Assembly: GCA_026184775.1 (NCBI GenBank)
Contig: JANCYW010000016.1
Coordinates: forward strand, 242,986 to 306,985
Source: Cyanidium caldarium
Lineage: Eukaryota > Rhodophyta > Bangiophyceae > Cyanidiales > Cyanidiaceae
DNA: 64,000 bases
Direction: 5' to 3'
Below the pieces are notes generated by a model, which saw nothing but the letters and a program-made list of their open reading frames with translations, ran no database searches and was not told the DNA's origin. Of the stretch, positions 48,615-59,886 are shown one piece after another (the stretch's first letter is position 1; every line of letters begins with the position of its first letter). The translations under genes and the position numbers were made by a program.

Positions 48615-49745
48615 ATGGCGGATCTGCAAGCCACGGTGCGGGAGCTGCAGCGACTGCCGGAGAATCGCCGCTGTGCGGACTGCGGCGCGCCGAATCCGCA
48701 GTGGGCCACGGTCACCTACGGGACGTTCATCTGCTTGGAGTGTTCGGGGCGGCACCGCAGCCTCGGGGTGCACGTATCGTTTGTGCGGTCGGTGGGTATG
48801 GACAAGTGGAAGGAGCGGGAGGTGCGTATGATGGAGGTGGGCGGTAACGCGGCGTTTGTGGAGTTTATGCGACGGCACGCGGACGTGGCGCCGGACGGGC
48901 GCGTGGACGTTGCGGTCAAGTACGAGTCGGCGGCTGCGCGGGCGTACGCGGAGCGCATACGGGTCTTGGCGGACGGGAGGGATTGGCGCGAGCCGCCGGC
49001 GGGGTCGTTGATGGCGACCGGGAGGAGCCATGAAGTGGCGCAACGCGAGCCGGTGCTTGAGCGAGGGGTCTCTTCGGCAGCCGCCACCGGTGTCGATTGG
49101 CGCACCCGTATTCAGGGCGTGGGCAGCGGGCCGGCGGGAGTGTCGGCGCCCGCACGGCCCGTGCCCAACTCGTACAGCGGCGACGGTCGTGACACGGATG
49201 GCGAGTGGGATCGGCTGATGCAGTCGACCAGCGCCCAGCTGAGCGAGGTGGCATCGCAGGTGCGCAACTCGGAGTTTGCGCGCAGTGCGTCGGCAGCGCT
49301 GTCGTCGTGGTGGTCGAGTGCCACCGAGCACAAGGATCATGGTGGCGCTCGGCCGTCCGTGGATACCGACGACAGCGGCGCCAGTCTGCTGTCCGGTCTG
49401 TCGCACTTGCCGCGCGGCTCCGGCTTTGAGGGTTTCGGCAGTGCACAACCGGAGCGGGCAGCGCGATCGGATGCAACCAACGCGCCGGCGCGGCAGCCGT
49501 ATGCTGCTGGCGGCGGTGGCAGCTTTCTGGGCTTTCTCACCGGCGACGACGAACGAGGTGGTAACGACGACGACGACGACGACGACGACGAATCCAGTCT
49601 GCGCGCGGCGCTTCAACACGATCTGCAGCATCTGCCGCGCGGCCGGCGACCGCTCGATCATGTGCACAGCACCGACGTGGCCCGAGCCGACGCGCCCAAC
49701 GGACGTCTCGGCTATTCCTCCCATCGCGCCCGGCCGACTACCTAA
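48615..49745 (+). CDS. ArfGAP1-type GTPase-activating protein
   Basis: 376 residues from ATG at 48615 ([20 protein letters not shown]). The zinc finger is CADC-x16-CLEC (Cys20, 23, 40, 43), followed by [22 protein letters not shown] with the catalytic Arg finger (Arg48). The remainder is low in conservation, with Trp motifs ([14 protein letters not shown]) and poly-Asp from a GAC repeat at about 49569-49592, and resembles ArfGAP1 tails. It stimulates GTP hydrolysis on Arf1 and so drives COPI uncoating. A syntaxin gene follows on the same strand. Confidence 0.92.
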   Translation: MADLQATVRELQRLPENRRCADCGAPNPQWATVTYGTFICLECSGRHRSLGVHVSFVRSVGMDKWKEREVRMMEVGGNAAFVEFMRRHADVAPDGRVDVAVKYESAAARAYAERIRVLADGRDWREPPAGSLMATGRSHEVAQREPVLERGVSSAAATGVDWRTRIQGVGSGPAGVSAPARPVPNSYSGDGRDTDGEWDRLMQSTSAQLSEVASQVRNSEFARSASAALSSWWSSATEHKDHGGARPSVDTDDSGASLLSGLSHLPRGSGFEGFGSAQPERAARSDATNAPARQPYAAGGGGSFLGFLTGDDERGGNDDDDDDDDESSLRAALQHDLQHLPRGRRPLDHVHSTDVARADAPNGRLGYSSHRARPTT

Positions 49746-50029
49746 ATATAAGGCAGCTTGTGTAGGAAAAACTAGACGAGAGGTGAAAGAGGGCGGCACT
49801 CTTGCCTTGTCGTCTGTATTCGCCTTGTTCCACTGCTGTTCGCCTCTCCCGGCGTCCGCCATGGCGGGTCGCGTCGGAAACACGGTGTGTCCGCGGCGGG
49901 GCGCACGCGCGCGCGCGCTCGAATTTTGGCTGCTGCTTGTGCGGGAGGGGGCGTGTCTCGGGGCGTCGCTTGCGGTCCAGCGCGCGCACCCAGAAGTCCC
50001 GGGTGTGTGTCGTTTGGTATTTCAAGAGG

Positions 50030-51172
50030 ATGGACCGGCTGACTGAACTTCGCGGTTCCGGCCGGGATGTCGCCGAGGGCGGGGTCGAGGACGGCGTTGC
50101 CGCCGGTGGCGGTGGTGACATCGAGACTGGGGCGACCGCGTCGGCCGCTCCCGGCGCCGGGGCCGCCAGCGCGGCAGTGGGGCGCTCCGACGACAGCGAG
50201 CGCATGAACATATTTGACAGGTGGGAGGCGGGTCTGGCGTCGCTGCAGGAGGGGGTGGTGCGGCGGCTGCGGGGGCAGCGGCGGCCGCTGCCGACGCCTG
50301 TGGCGGAGGAGGCGGCTGCGGGGGCGCGCGACCCCACGCTGCCGAAACTGTCGCGTTTCTACGAGCACGTGGACGTGATCAAGGCGCAGTTGGCGGACTT
50401 TGTGACGGAGACGGCGGCGATACGCTCGGCGCACCGGGCTATGGTGGAGGACCCGACGCGCAGCCGGCGCCCGCCGGACACCAGTCGGGCGCGTTCGCTG
50501 GCGGTGGGCATCAAACAGAAACTGGACAGTATCAAGTCGGATGAGCAGCGGCTGGCTGCGGCCGACGATGAGCAGGGCTCGCTATCGGCGGAGGTGCGCA
50601 TTTACGCGGGAACGCACGCGGCGTTGTCGCGCCGCTTTATGGGCGCGCTGAAGGAGTTTCAGCAGCTGCAGCGCGAGTGCGATCAGCAGATGCGCGAGCA
50701 GGCGGAGCGCGAACTGCGCATCATCGATCCGAGCATCACGCACGAGCAGACGGAGACGTTGCTGGAGCAGGCGGGTGCCGGTGCGGGCGGCGGCGAGTTT
50801 CTGCGGCAGCAGATGCTGCACGCCACCGATTACGACTACGAGCAGGTGCGTGTGGTGGCGCGGGACATGGAGGAGCGGGCGGCGGCGTTGCGCGAGCTGG
50901 AGGCGGGCATGGAGCAGTTGCGGGACATCTTTCTGGATATGAGCGTGTTGGTGGAGTCGCAGGGCGAGACCATGGACCAGATCGAGAAGAACGTGGCCGC
51001 CGCCAAGCTGTCCACCAAGCGTGGCGTGCGGCAGTTGCGCAGTGCCCGCCGCAAGCAGCGCGGTTACTACCGCCTGATGTTCTGTGCATTTTACTGTGTG
51101 ATCATTCTGTTGGTGGTCATTCTGGTGCCAGTGTTGGTGACCACGCTGCGCACTTCCAATTCGGGAGGGTAA
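50030..51172 (+). CDS. Qa-SNARE (syntaxin)
   Basis: 380 residues from ATG at 50030 (MDRLTELRGSGRD). A Gly/Ala-rich leader precedes an Habc-like helical bundle (FYEHVDVIKAQLADF to about 260). The SNARE motif reads ALRELEAGMEQLRDIFLDMSVL then VESQGETMDQIEKNV, with the zero-layer Gln in SQGE. A basic hinge (RRKQRGYYR) and a C-terminal anchor (FCAFYCVIILLVVILVPVLVTTL) follow. The pattern fits plasma-membrane-type syntaxins (SYP1/Sso). It is convergent with the J-protein gene (63 bp). Confidence 0.93.
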   Translation: MDRLTELRGSGRDVAEGGVEDGVAAGGGGDIETGATASAAPGAGAASAAVGRSDDSERMNIFDRWEAGLASLQEGVVRRLRGQRRPLPTPVAEEAAAGARDPTLPKLSRFYEHVDVIKAQLADFVTETAAIRSAHRAMVEDPTRSRRPPDTSRARSLAVGIKQKLDSIKSDEQRLAAADDEQGSLSAEVRIYAGTHAALSRRFMGALKEFQQLQRECDQQMREQAERELRIIDPSITHEQTETLLEQAGAGAGGGEFLRQQMLHATDYDYEQVRVVARDMEERAAALRELEAGMEQLRDIFLDMSVLVESQGETMDQIEKNVAAAKLSTKRGVRQLRSARRKQRGYYRLMFCAFYCVIILLVVILVPVLVTTLRTSNSGG

Positions 51173-51235
51173 ACACATGCGATGCGAGCGCCGCACGAGA
51201 GGCGCTGGACGACCAGGCGGGAGCGGTGGTGTGGG

Positions 51236-51733
51236 CTATCGCGGTCGTTGGGCGCGCTCTTGCATCATGGCGTCGTACGTGCGGTAGCGGTTGTTCCGGT
51301 GCCAGATCTGCTCCACACCCCAGCCGACCAGATAGGCGCCGGCGAGCAGTGCTGCCAGACCGGCAGCGGGCAGTGCCCACCGTCCGGCGTTGCTGCCAGT
51401 AGCTGCGGTTGCCGCTGTCGCCGACGTCGCCGCAAAGCCGGTCGCTCGGACGTGGTCGACGTGTATGCGGGGGCCGCGGGTTCGGCGGGCGCTGCCCGTC
51501 GACGACGGTGGCGGTGACCGGTACGCTGGCCGCGCCACCGCCTGTTGTTTACACCACTCGTACGCGGCCGCGACGCGTTTAAACTGCGCTTCGGCTTCCG
51601 CCCGCTCGGCTGGCGGGTGACAGTCCGGGTGCCACTTCTTAGCCAGCCGCAAAAATGCCGCCTGCACCTGCTCCACCGACGCGCCCTGCGCCAGCCCCAG
51701 CACTCGGTACGGGTCGGGAGGCGGAGTGGTCAT
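51236..51733 (-). CDS. J-domain protein with C-terminal membrane segment
   Basis: 165 residues from the first ATG at 51733 (MTTPPPDPYRVLGLAQGAS); the frame upstream starts only at GTG. The J domain occupies residues 7-70 with HPD in KKWHPDCHPPAE and the usual RVAAAYEW helix. A low-complexity linker leads to one membrane span (WALPAAGLAALLAGAYLVGW) and a short charged tail. It resembles tail-anchored or inner-membrane DnaJ co-chaperones of Hsp70. The organelle cannot be told. Confidence 0.85.
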   Translation of the reverse strand: MTTPPPDPYRVLGLAQGASVEQVQAAFLRLAKKWHPDCHPPAERAEAEAQFKRVAAAYEWCKQQAVARPAYRSPPPSSTGSARRTRGPRIHVDHVRATGFAATSATAATAATGSNAGRWALPAAGLAALLAGAYLVGWGVEQIWHRNNRYRTYDAMMQERAQRPR

Positions 51734-51899
51734 GGCGGAAACGACGAGGTTACTCGCGGGCGAAAAGCACCTGGTGGTCTCATTCACTCCTCCACGAGTC
51801 GAGTCGGTGTGTCCACTCGAGAACGTCGATGCCCCGGTTCACGGCAACTCGGTTGCGAGTTCAGGCATCCTCGAGCGTGCACATTTTCGCAGGGTCACT

Positions 51900-52697
51900 T
51901 TACTCACTGGAACCCGCTTCTACGACCCGTTTCATGAAGAAGAGGTGGCCGCAGCTGTCGCGCCCGATGCGGTACAGCTCGTCGACGTAGGTGATGTCCA
52001 GGTACCCGGTGGGGTCGAATATCTGGTCGATGAGTTGTCGGCGCTCGTTGCCGAGCAGCTCCACCAGCGACTCCGGCCTAAGCGTGGTGCCGGTGCGCTG
52101 CACCAGCACGCGCGCGCGATCGGCCGGGTCAGGGCTGTAGTCGGCGTCGACGCGGTAGGTGCCGTGGTGTGTGCCCAGCACCACCAGCTCCACAATGTTC
52201 TCTGAGCGGCCGCTGTTCACGGACGAGTCCGTCGGCAGCGGGTGCACCACCTGATACAGTTCGCCGAGCATCGCAAATCCGAAGCGGCTGCTGGGCGACA
52301 AGTTCAGCAGGGCGCGCCGCCGCCCCACGATGGTCAGATTGGTGTACAGCAGACGCCAACGGTCGGCCACCAGTTCGTTGAGGTACAGCAGCGGCTCCCG
52401 GTTGGGGTTCAGCGCCTCCAGCTGCGCCAAGGCCTTTTCCGCAGCCCGCCGATCGTCTCCGTCCATGGCGAAGATGCCCCGATCCACGCCCACCAGCTCC
52501 TCCACTTGACGCGCTAGTGCATCCCGTTGTTGCCGCAGCTCCGGGGACAAGCGCGACCACGGCGCCGGCGCCTGGTGCGTCTCCAAGCGACAGCGCGTCG
52601 CGAACGGCGCCCGCCGCCCTCCCGACCGTGGAGGCGGTGGCCGGTTCGCTGCCCGCACCCGGCCATGTCGAGGGGCGCACGGCACGAGAAACGCCAT
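51900..52697 (-). CDS. Plastid fibrillin (PAP/plastid lipid-associated protein)
   Basis: 265 residues from the first ATG at 52697, MAFLVPCAPRHGRVR: Phe at position 3 and an Arg/Pro-rich transit peptide. The PAP domain has ALEALNPNREPLLYLNELVADRWRLLYTN near its start and ends with TYVDELYRIGRDSCGHLFFMKR, both typical of fibrillins. These lipocalin-like proteins associate with plastoglobules or thylakoids and bind lipids or prenylquinones. It is divergent from the CYP38-like gene across 228 bp. Confidence 0.88.
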   Translation of the reverse strand: MAFLVPCAPRHGRVRAANRPPPPRSGGRRAPFATRCRLETHQAPAPWSRLSPELRQQRDALARQVEELVGVDRGIFAMDGDDRRAAEKALAQLEALNPNREPLLYLNELVADRWRLLYTNLTIVGRRRALLNLSPSSRFGFAMLGELYQVVHPLPTDSSVNSGRSENIVELVVLGTHHGTYRVDADYSPDPADRARVLVQRTGTTLRPESLVELLGNERRQLIDQIFDPTGYLDITYVDELYRIGRDSCGHLFFMKRVVEAGSSE

Positions 52698-52925
52698 GAC
52701 GCGTCCCAACGGTGCGAATGTGAACAGAAAGCAACTGTGAAAGGTTCACAGTGGTCAGTGCCGAAGTGACGGAGCACCCGTTCACACTGACGGGCCGCCG
52801 CGCGCCCGTGCTGCAGGATGATCGAATGGTTGTGCAATCGATCACGGGCGCCGGAGCGCTTCGTTCGCGCAGCGCGCGGCTCAGCCGTCGGGTCGGCTAT
52901 CGAGGACCGGGAAACGTGGCACACC

Positions 52926-54254
52926 ATGCAAGCGTTTGTGGCGACACCGCGGGCGGTGCGGACTGTCGGGGTAGGGCGTGGTGTGCGGCAGCGGTGGCGT
53001 CAGTGGCGTCAGGGCGCGTGGCGGTGTGAAGCGGGAGAGGAGGGCGCGTCAGCGACGCCGCGCCTGTCGGGGGTGCGGCTGTCGCGGCGAGCGCTGCTGC
53101 AAAGTGCGGCTTCGCTGGCGCTGGGTGGTTGGGCAGTGGGCGCACTGGATGGTTCGTCAACGGTAACGGTGCCGGCGGCTGTGGCCAGGTCGGGGCTGTC
53201 GGTGTCGTCGGGCGCGGTGAACAAGGACCCGGAGTCGCTGCTGCGATGGGCGCTGCCGATGAACAACGAGGCGCTGCGGCGGTTGCAGACCGAGTTGGAG
53301 TCGGTGTTCAAGGAGGTGCGGCAGCGGCGCTGGGGCCAGGTGTTGGACGCATTGCGCAAGGCGAATTCGATGATCGAGCGCGACGAGAAGCGGCTAACGG
53401 CGGACATGACCACCGAGGACCGGATCATCGGGCACTCGGCCATTATCGATATGATGTCGAAGATGAAGCGGTTGCTGCAGGCGGCGGAAGCGAAGGAGGC
53501 GGAACCGGTAGAGGAGATGACGCGGGAGATGCTGCGGGTGGTGGGCGCCATGGAGGAGTTGTCGGTGAAGGGATTTCCGTACGAGGTGCCGGATGACTGC
53601 AAGTCGCTCCCGCTGCTGCTGGGGCGTGCGGCGGTGGAGATCGTGTTGCGCAAAGGCGACGAGCCGGGCCGGCCGAAGCAGTTTGATATCGACGGCAATC
53701 TTTATGACCGCGCCCGGATGGTGATGGTGATCGACGGGTACTCGGCGCCGGTGACCGGTGGGAACTTTGTGGACTTGGTGTCGCGCGGCTTCTACGACGG
53801 CCTGAAGATCACTCGCTCGGACGGGTTCGTGGTGCAGACCGGCGATCCGGATCCGGACGGCACGGTGCACGGCTTTGTGGATCCGCAGACGAAGCAGCTG
53901 CGTACGATCCCGCTGGAGGTGTTTGCCAAGGGCGACAAGATGCCGCTGTACCACATGTCGCTAGACGAGGATGGGCGCGGCGGGCAGCCGACGGTGCTGC
54001 CGCTGACAGCGTACGGAACTCTGTGTTTCGCGCGGGAGGAGTTTTCTCCGGACAGCGGTTCCAGTCAGTTTTTCTGGTTTCTGTTCGAGCCCGACCTGAC
54101 GCCGGCCGGGCGCAATTTGGTGGACGGGAGCTTTGCGTCGTTCGGGTATACGGTGGAGGGCGCGTTCTTTTTACGAAATGTGGAGGTGGGGGATGTCATA
54201 GAGTCTTGCAAGGTGATTCGAGGACTAGATTGCCTGCGCCAGCCGACGGCCTAA
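52926..54254 (+). CDS. CYP38: Thylakoid-lumen cyclophilin CYP38/TLP40-like
   Basis: 442 residues from ATG at 52926 (MQAFVATPRAVRTV, Phe at 4); an in-frame ATG at 52818 would add 36 residues. A bipartite signal contains twin Arg (LSRRALLQSAASLALGGW). The helical N-domain (RLQTELESVFKEVRQRRW, ...MLRVVGAMEELSVKGFPYEVP) and C-terminal cyclophilin domain (APVTGGNFVDLVSRGFYDGLKI, RSDGFVVQTGDP, GSSQFFWFL, FASFGYTVEG) follow CYP38. In plants the protein is needed for photosystem II assembly. This is the last recognisable core gene before the subtelomere. Confidence 0.93.
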   Translation: MQAFVATPRAVRTVGVGRGVRQRWRQWRQGAWRCEAGEEGASATPRLSGVRLSRRALLQSAASLALGGWAVGALDGSSTVTVPAAVARSGLSVSSGAVNKDPESLLRWALPMNNEALRRLQTELESVFKEVRQRRWGQVLDALRKANSMIERDEKRLTADMTTEDRIIGHSAIIDMMSKMKRLLQAAEAKEAEPVEEMTREMLRVVGAMEELSVKGFPYEVPDDCKSLPLLLGRAAVEIVLRKGDEPGRPKQFDIDGNLYDRARMVMVIDGYSAPVTGGNFVDLVSRGFYDGLKITRSDGFVVQTGDPDPDGTVHGFVDPQTKQLRTIPLEVFAKGDKMPLYHMSLDEDGRGGQPTVLPLTAYGTLCFAREEFSPDSGSSQFFWFLFEPDLTPAGRNLVDGSFASFGYTVEGAFFLRNVEVGDVIESCKVIRGLDCLRQPTA

Positions 54255-55346
54255 AGCATAGGTGGGAACGTCACATCGTGGTGGCTGTGTTAGCTTGGGA
54301 CGCACCGAGTGGCATGCCGGTTTGGCCCAGCCCTGTTTTCGCACATCCCCCAAAAGGGGTTCCTTCGCGGTGTGACCGGTCGTGTGGGCTCTGCAGCACC
54401 CGGTGATGACAAAGTCAAAAGTGTCAGGCTCTATTGTGCGGTTGTGCCTGTGTGATGAGCGTTGTGCTCGGGCAAGTGCAGAATTCTTCTTCTTCTCACA
54501 ACCACCTCGGCGAGGACGAAGACGAGACAGATAGGTCGGGCATGGAACGCCGTGCAGAACAGCCAACGCGATTCGTGGCAGGTTGAGTGCGACATTGTCG
54601 TCACGGTTGCGTATCCATTCACACTTTATGATCTGACACTGCAGCAGACGCTAGACCGTGCATGCGTTCTCGTCCTCCCCACGGCGTTTCCTCAGGTGAG
54701 ACCGATCACTGCCGGCTGCGCTGTAACCAACACACCGACCAGACGCACTGTGCATGGCCGCGGTTGCGGTGTCGGAATACCAGTTGCCGCCGCACACTAC
54801 ACCGCGACGAGAACGCCACACTCAACCGACTGCTCGTCGTCGGGGGCCCATGTCAACTACGTAGAGCGATGATCCCGTTGGTGTCGTCGTACGTCGAGAA
54901 GAGCAACAACACGAATGATTCGGCGCCATCCACTTCACCGAGTGTCATCGATGACCTAGTGAGTGAATTCTGTCTTTTACGTGCTTTCCAACGACATCCA
55001 AGTTTATTATTCGGTGTTGGTGGCGTTGGTGCTCTCTCAGTACGCATTCGATACTGTCCGCATTCATATCTGTCTCTCCTGAGTGCATTCTGGTCGTCTC
55101 CGTTCCCTGCATGCGATGTGCTGTCCCGCTTCTGCTCCCGCTGCCCCAGCGCCATCGGTCCGTGCACACTCCCCAGTCTCCCTCCCTTCTCCCTCGCTAA
55201 CGTATGGCCACGCACTCTGTATCGTTGACACCCAGCTCGTCGTCGGTGCAACAGCGCACTCTGGTGACCAAATGGTCCGGTGATGTGGTGTAGGTGCCGC
55301 ACTGCTTCGACGGGTCCCGGCACACACGCAGAACGAGGTCGCGGTG

Positions 55347-56755
55347 TCATGGGAGGTGGATGGTGGATGGTGGCGCCGAGTTGCCGCTGGCTCCCGCGGT
55401 GTAGGTGCAGTCCCGGGTGGCGGTGTTGCAGCACTCGGGACCGCACGGTACATACGTAGAGCTAATCGGCCCCAAACCGCTGTCGTCGGTGGCCGCCACT
55501 ATCACTGCTGATTTCGCCGATTGACACACACACACAACCTGCGACACCTTGTGATACCACTCGCCGACGTCGCCGAACAGCAAGCTCGAGTGCTGTCGCT
55601 TCTGAACTCGCCGAGCTGGCGCTGCATCTCCAACAACTCTCCGTACGCGGAGTCGGCATGCTGAAAGGGTGGACTGATCGGCACCCGGAGTGTGATCGCG
55701 GCAAACAAGTGCTTGTGGCACGGCAGACTCGACCGAAAGAGAACAAGGATCGGCGGTCCGAACGAGCACCAGCCTGCTGCAGGGGTTGGGGCTTCGGTCC
55801 CACGACCTCCTTGGTTGCACGCTGGCCAGGCACCTTCCCCACTGCTCTGGGAAGAAAACGCAGCAGCTCTGTGTCCGGTTTCGTCAACGGCGATCGCCAA
55901 GAGGGGTGACGATACAGAGGTGGCGAGCGAGCGCTGGTCGACCTTCTGCACCGTGGCGGCTGATTTTGTCGGTGGCCGCCCTGCTGGAGGTCTCGCTGGA
56001 CCCATCGTCCAGGCGTTGTTTGACACGCTGACCACGGGACATGCACCGAGCTCACAGACAGCGACCGGGGAGGCAGCTCGATTGGCGGAGGGCGAAATCG
56101 CGCGACCAAAGTACCGCGAGTTTTCCGGTGTTTTGCGTCACCGACAGAGAGCGGTGTCCTCTGCTCTCCGAGTTGTGGTCGCCATCGTCGGGGTCACCGC
56201 TGGGATCACCGCGTCCGCAGGAGCGTGCGCGTGCCGATACTGCTGGCGGAGCGCTCGGTCTGCTCGATGCCGCTGAGCAGCGAGAGGCCCGGGATACCGC
56301 TTCGAAGCCAGCACCAGCACGCCGTATTGGCTACGTTTGTCGGGATTGCCGAGATGCTCGGAGCTTTCCGCGTCACCTGCAGAACGAACACGAGGGCGAA
56401 CGTTGCAACCTGGATCGCGATGCCCACATGGTCGTCATCCCCTCGGATGAGGCACTCGCTTTTGTGCCGCCCAACGGGGGGCGGTCAGGGACGTGTTCCC
56501 GATCCCTGCGATGCGTTTCATCTGGTGCCCCGCGAGCAGAGTGCACGTTTCGCAGGACGCGTTCTGCGAGCGAATGGAGCACGCGGAGCCGGTGCACGTA
56601 CACGTGGGCATTCCGCTGTTCAGCATCCGGGGCTTTGCACTGCAGCGAGTTGTGAAGAATGACCCAAATCGGAGACAGAGGCGAAGAGTACCCCACCGGG
56701 ACGACATCAGCTTCGGCCGAGCCGCCGCTGCGAACACCCGTGTTCGTTGCGCCAC
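55347..56755 (-). pseudogene. Candidate decayed gene for a Cys-rich secreted protein
   Basis: Three minus-strand segments look protein-like but lie in different frames. 56755-56435 contains PTCTCTGSACSIRSQNASCETC, rich in Cys with an NAS sequon. 56035-55502 holds SAYGELLEMQRQLGEF, and the frame ending at 55347 contains GDVGEWYHKVSQVVCVC and YVPCGPECCNTATRDC. Together they suggest a once-continuous Cys-rich gene broken by indels. This is judged by eye, and random ORFs in GC-rich DNA remain possible. Confidence 0.25.
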
Positions 56756-57588
56756 AGGATGTGCAAGCCGCCTGGGATCGTCTGCGTCCGATCAGCGGTA
56801 CGCAAGGAACTGCGCCACCGTTGAGTGTGCCCCTTGGACGCGTTCAAGACGCTGATTAGCGGACAGCGTCGCGGAGGATGCGTCAAGGGAGAGGCAGTTT
56901 TCAGGCCGTCGAACACCACTACGGACGATCGCTCCCCTGTGCTGCTTCCGTCGCGGTTGCCCAAAGTGGAAGCAGGTGCACCGACGTCTGGGGCAGTCGA
57001 GAATGCGGCCTCGGAGGTCACTCTCCAGTGGGACACAATTGCGAATTCAGAGCGCTCCCTCTGAGGCAGCAGGCCGCCACGAGGGAGCGAACGCATCAGA
57101 GTCGCGTTTGATGGACCGCGAGCGAGTTTGGCTCCGAGCGCCGTGCGCTGGCAGCGATGAGGCGACGGGAAGATCGACTGCGTTGGTGCATGTGCGTACG
57201 ACTGGGTATGTGGGTGGGTAGGCGACGGGAATAGCGACTGCGTTGGTGCATGTGCGTACGACTGGGTATGTGGGTGGGTAGGCGACGGGAATACCGACTG
57301 CGTTGGTGCATGTGCGTACGACTGGGTATGTGGGTGGGTAGGCAGCTCGGGTTGTGAAGGTGCTCGTGGGACACTCGTGTTGTGTGTCGATACCCTCTGG
57401 CTACAAACCTTCTCGAGTCGCAGAGGCGCTGATGCGCCCCCGAAACAAGCGCTGAACCATCGTGATGGGCTCGCAGACGACGCAGCCAGTCGAATGCGGG
57501 AGCAAGCGCACATCTCGTTTAGGCGCGGCTGGAAATCGATGCAAGCACCGCGGAAGCATGAGGGATACGTTTGGGCATCCGATTCCAT
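56707..57588 (-). CDS. Hypothetical ORF carrying the 60-bp repeat
   Basis: 293 codons from ATG at 57588. The repeat encodes three near-identical 20-residue units, each with SYAHAPTQS and PTHPHTQ. No family is recognised, the rest has atypical composition, and coding status is doubtful. Confidence 0.25.
   Translation of the reverse strand: MESDAQTYPSCFRGACIDFQPRLNEMCACSRIRLAASSASPSRWFSACFGGASAPLRLEKVCSQRVSTHNTSVPRAPSQPELPTHPHTQSYAHAPTQSVFPSPTHPHTQSYAHAPTQSLFPSPTHPHTQSYAHAPTQSIFPSPHRCQRTALGAKLARGPSNATLMRSLPRGGLLPQRERSEFAIVSHWRVTSEAAFSTAPDVGAPASTLGNRDGSSTGERSSVVVFDGLKTASPLTHPPRRCPLISVLNASKGHTQRWRSSLRTADRTQTIPGGLHILWRNEHGCSQRRLGRS
57161..57342. repeat. 60-bp tandem repeat, three copies
   Basis: Units of exactly 60 bp starting at 57161, 57221 and 57281, each GGCGACGGGAA(G/T)A followed by GACTGCGTTGGTGCATG and TGGGTATGTGGGTGGGTA. 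The copies differ at only a few bases. The G/T-rich end points in the same strand direction as the telomere. Confidence 0.92.
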
Positions 57589-57599
57589 GAATGGAATCA

Positions 57600-59886
57600 C
57601 TGACTTGGGCTGCGGCAGAGGAGCTGAGGTCGCGCCCGCGACTGCCCAACGCAGACAGTCAACGTGATGTGCCGGCACAGAGGCTGGAGTTTTTTATCGT
57701 GAGCGCATCGGCGGCCACGCATCCTCCACGGACATGTGCCGACGAGGTGCCCGGCGACGCTGCAAGGCGCTCTGAAGCAACAACTCGTGCGCACCGAAAG
57801 ACGCTGGCACTGAAATGCCTCTCCGTGCCGTGTCTTGCGTGACGACGTTTGTCGTTCACGCAGCGGGCTCTGGCGTCATCGCAGCAGACGTGGATTCTCA
57901 AACGCTCTCGACTCCAGATCGGGCCAGGAGTTGCGCCATGTCGCAGCATTCGACAAACGCAGCACTGGGAGTGCTTTCCACCGGTGGGGTCACAGCCCCG
58001 CCACCCCATCATGCCATGCTGAGCCATTCGGCGACGAAACGCAACCATGACGCACCACGGAGTACCGCCACCGATACGCAGCTGTTACCAAAGCACCCAT
58101 CATGGCAGGCGCGGATCGACACGAAAACGACCGGGACAGGACAGCTGCTTGCGCGGTGCAGCCGTTTTGCGCGACTCACCGTCGGTGACAAAGCCCCTCA
58201 CAGAGGGTTGCAGGAGGCACGGCACCCGCAAACGGTTTCACCGTCCAGCTGTGCATATCAGCGTACACAAGGTGGCCACTGTCGTGCGCCAACGATTTCC
58301 CGTCGCTCGTTTCGACAGAGCCTCCTTCCAAAGCGAGACGCGCCCCAGCAGAACGGGGTTTCAGCTCCTCGTGATGCCGCCGACCTCGATGGAACCACTC
58401 CAGCGCCGCGTATGCGCGCGGCGAGATCGCGCAGATGTCCACGCCACATCCGTGTGCGAGCGCCTCGATCGTAGAACGCCGGACATGAGAGGGTTTCGGC
58501 GTCACATCGCACTGGCCGTAGCATGATGGCGAGGGGTACGGCATTTCGGTCGCCGTATCCGGCCGCTCCCCCGATGCGACCATACCGGATGCGGGTCCGT
58601 CGACCGTCAAGTCGTTGAGAAACGGCGAGGTGAGGGGAGCGCACAGTGGCTGCGGACCATTCCGATCTCGTCCAGGTCCCGGGAGGGCAACACCATGAGC
58701 GCCAGAGGCGACAGGTCGGGATTCTGGCAGCCAGTCGTGGTCAGGACACCCGCCACGCCCATAACCAAATCGCTGCCAACCGCACCCAATGATGGATCCA
58801 TGCGGGTGGCAGCACTCAACGCCGTCGGATCGGTGCGCCTCGGCCCCAGTGCAGGAGAGTCCTCGGCGGAGAGTCGCGAGCGCTGCCACAAGGCATAACG
58901 GCCACTGAGCACACGTCCGTAGCCGACGACGGAGTTGCCAGTGTTGTTGTCACCCGGTGTCCCGTCAAGAGATGTCTGCGAGGAGTGCCGGAGCCCTCGA
59001 CTCACAGACATACCGACACCGAGCGCTGGGAATCCGAGTATAGGTCGAACACAGCCCGTGCTGACCGAGACGCGGCTCGTCCGAGGCACTCTGCGTCGGT
59101 GCCCAGCGAGGGAGGCGGCGGCGCACTGACTGCCAACCCAGCGCTGGTCGTCGTCGTGGCGCTGGTGAGGCCACTACCACAGCCGGTGTTCTGATCGTCG
59201 TTCAGGCCAACCGCGCGCGGTGCCGCCGCCAGAGCGCCACTCGCCAAGCTCGCGCACCGCTGCCGCTGCCGCCCAAAAGACGCACAGCGCCCCGGGGCCG
59301 GCGGACTCCGGCCAAGACCCCCCAAACTCGTCAAGCGCTGGCCACCGGAGCCAGCGCCGCCCGGCATGGACGTAGCCCACAACCCCATTCCACCCCCCGC
59401 GCGCATTTTCCGACTCCGGTCTAGCACCGGACCACAGCACAAACTCGTGTCGAACGACACCCAGCACGCGCTGCCCTGCGCAGCGACAAGACGACCGGCT
59501 CGTCCAAAACCGTCCCCGGTGCTCAGCGCCGCGGCGTCGCGGCCACTCGCTCCTCTTGCCACGCCAACATACAACTCCGAGTCGAGAACCGGTGGTGAAC
59601 GCTCCCGCTGCAACGTCCTCGTCGGGCGCTCTCGACCCGTCTCCGGTGCGAGCCGAATCGAACGGAACCGAGAATCAGGCGAAACGAGTGCCATGGCGCC
59701 GCTGACAGACGGCGATTCGAGGCGGTGGTCCCTGCGCGCACGCCTCCGTTCTTCCCCCGGGCGGGTTGTGTTTCGAGTCCAGTGACCTGCTGCGCGTTCG
59801 CTCACCTGGGCTGAGCACAGCCGCGCTCGGCAAGTTTGTCTGTGGGGCTTGCGTGTGACGCGCGATTCGGAGGGCGCGGGAAGCAT
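57600..59886 (-). pseudogene. Candidate decayed ORF series on the minus strand
   Basis: A 294-codon ORF (ATG 59886 to stop 59002) is followed by overlapping ORFs in the two other frames (59089-58607, then 58889-58176). They look continuous in character, as if one gene had suffered two frameshifts. Example stretches are NSVVGYGRVLSGRYALWQR and CYGQCDVTPKPSHVRRS. No domain is recognised. Frameshifted relic or chance cannot be told apart by eye. Confidence 0.22.

Noticed and set aside
47706-49883. 725-codon minus-strand ORF over the ArfGAP and Lin0512 genes
   Set aside because: It lies antisense to the ArfGAP zinc finger and has low-complexity Arg/Ala/Pro composition typical of GC-rich shadows.
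54255-55500. tRNA or other structured RNA genes in the gene-poor region
   Set aside because: No T-loop (GGTTCRA) and acceptor pairing could be found by eye; permuted tRNAs known from this clade cannot be excluded without a covariance search.
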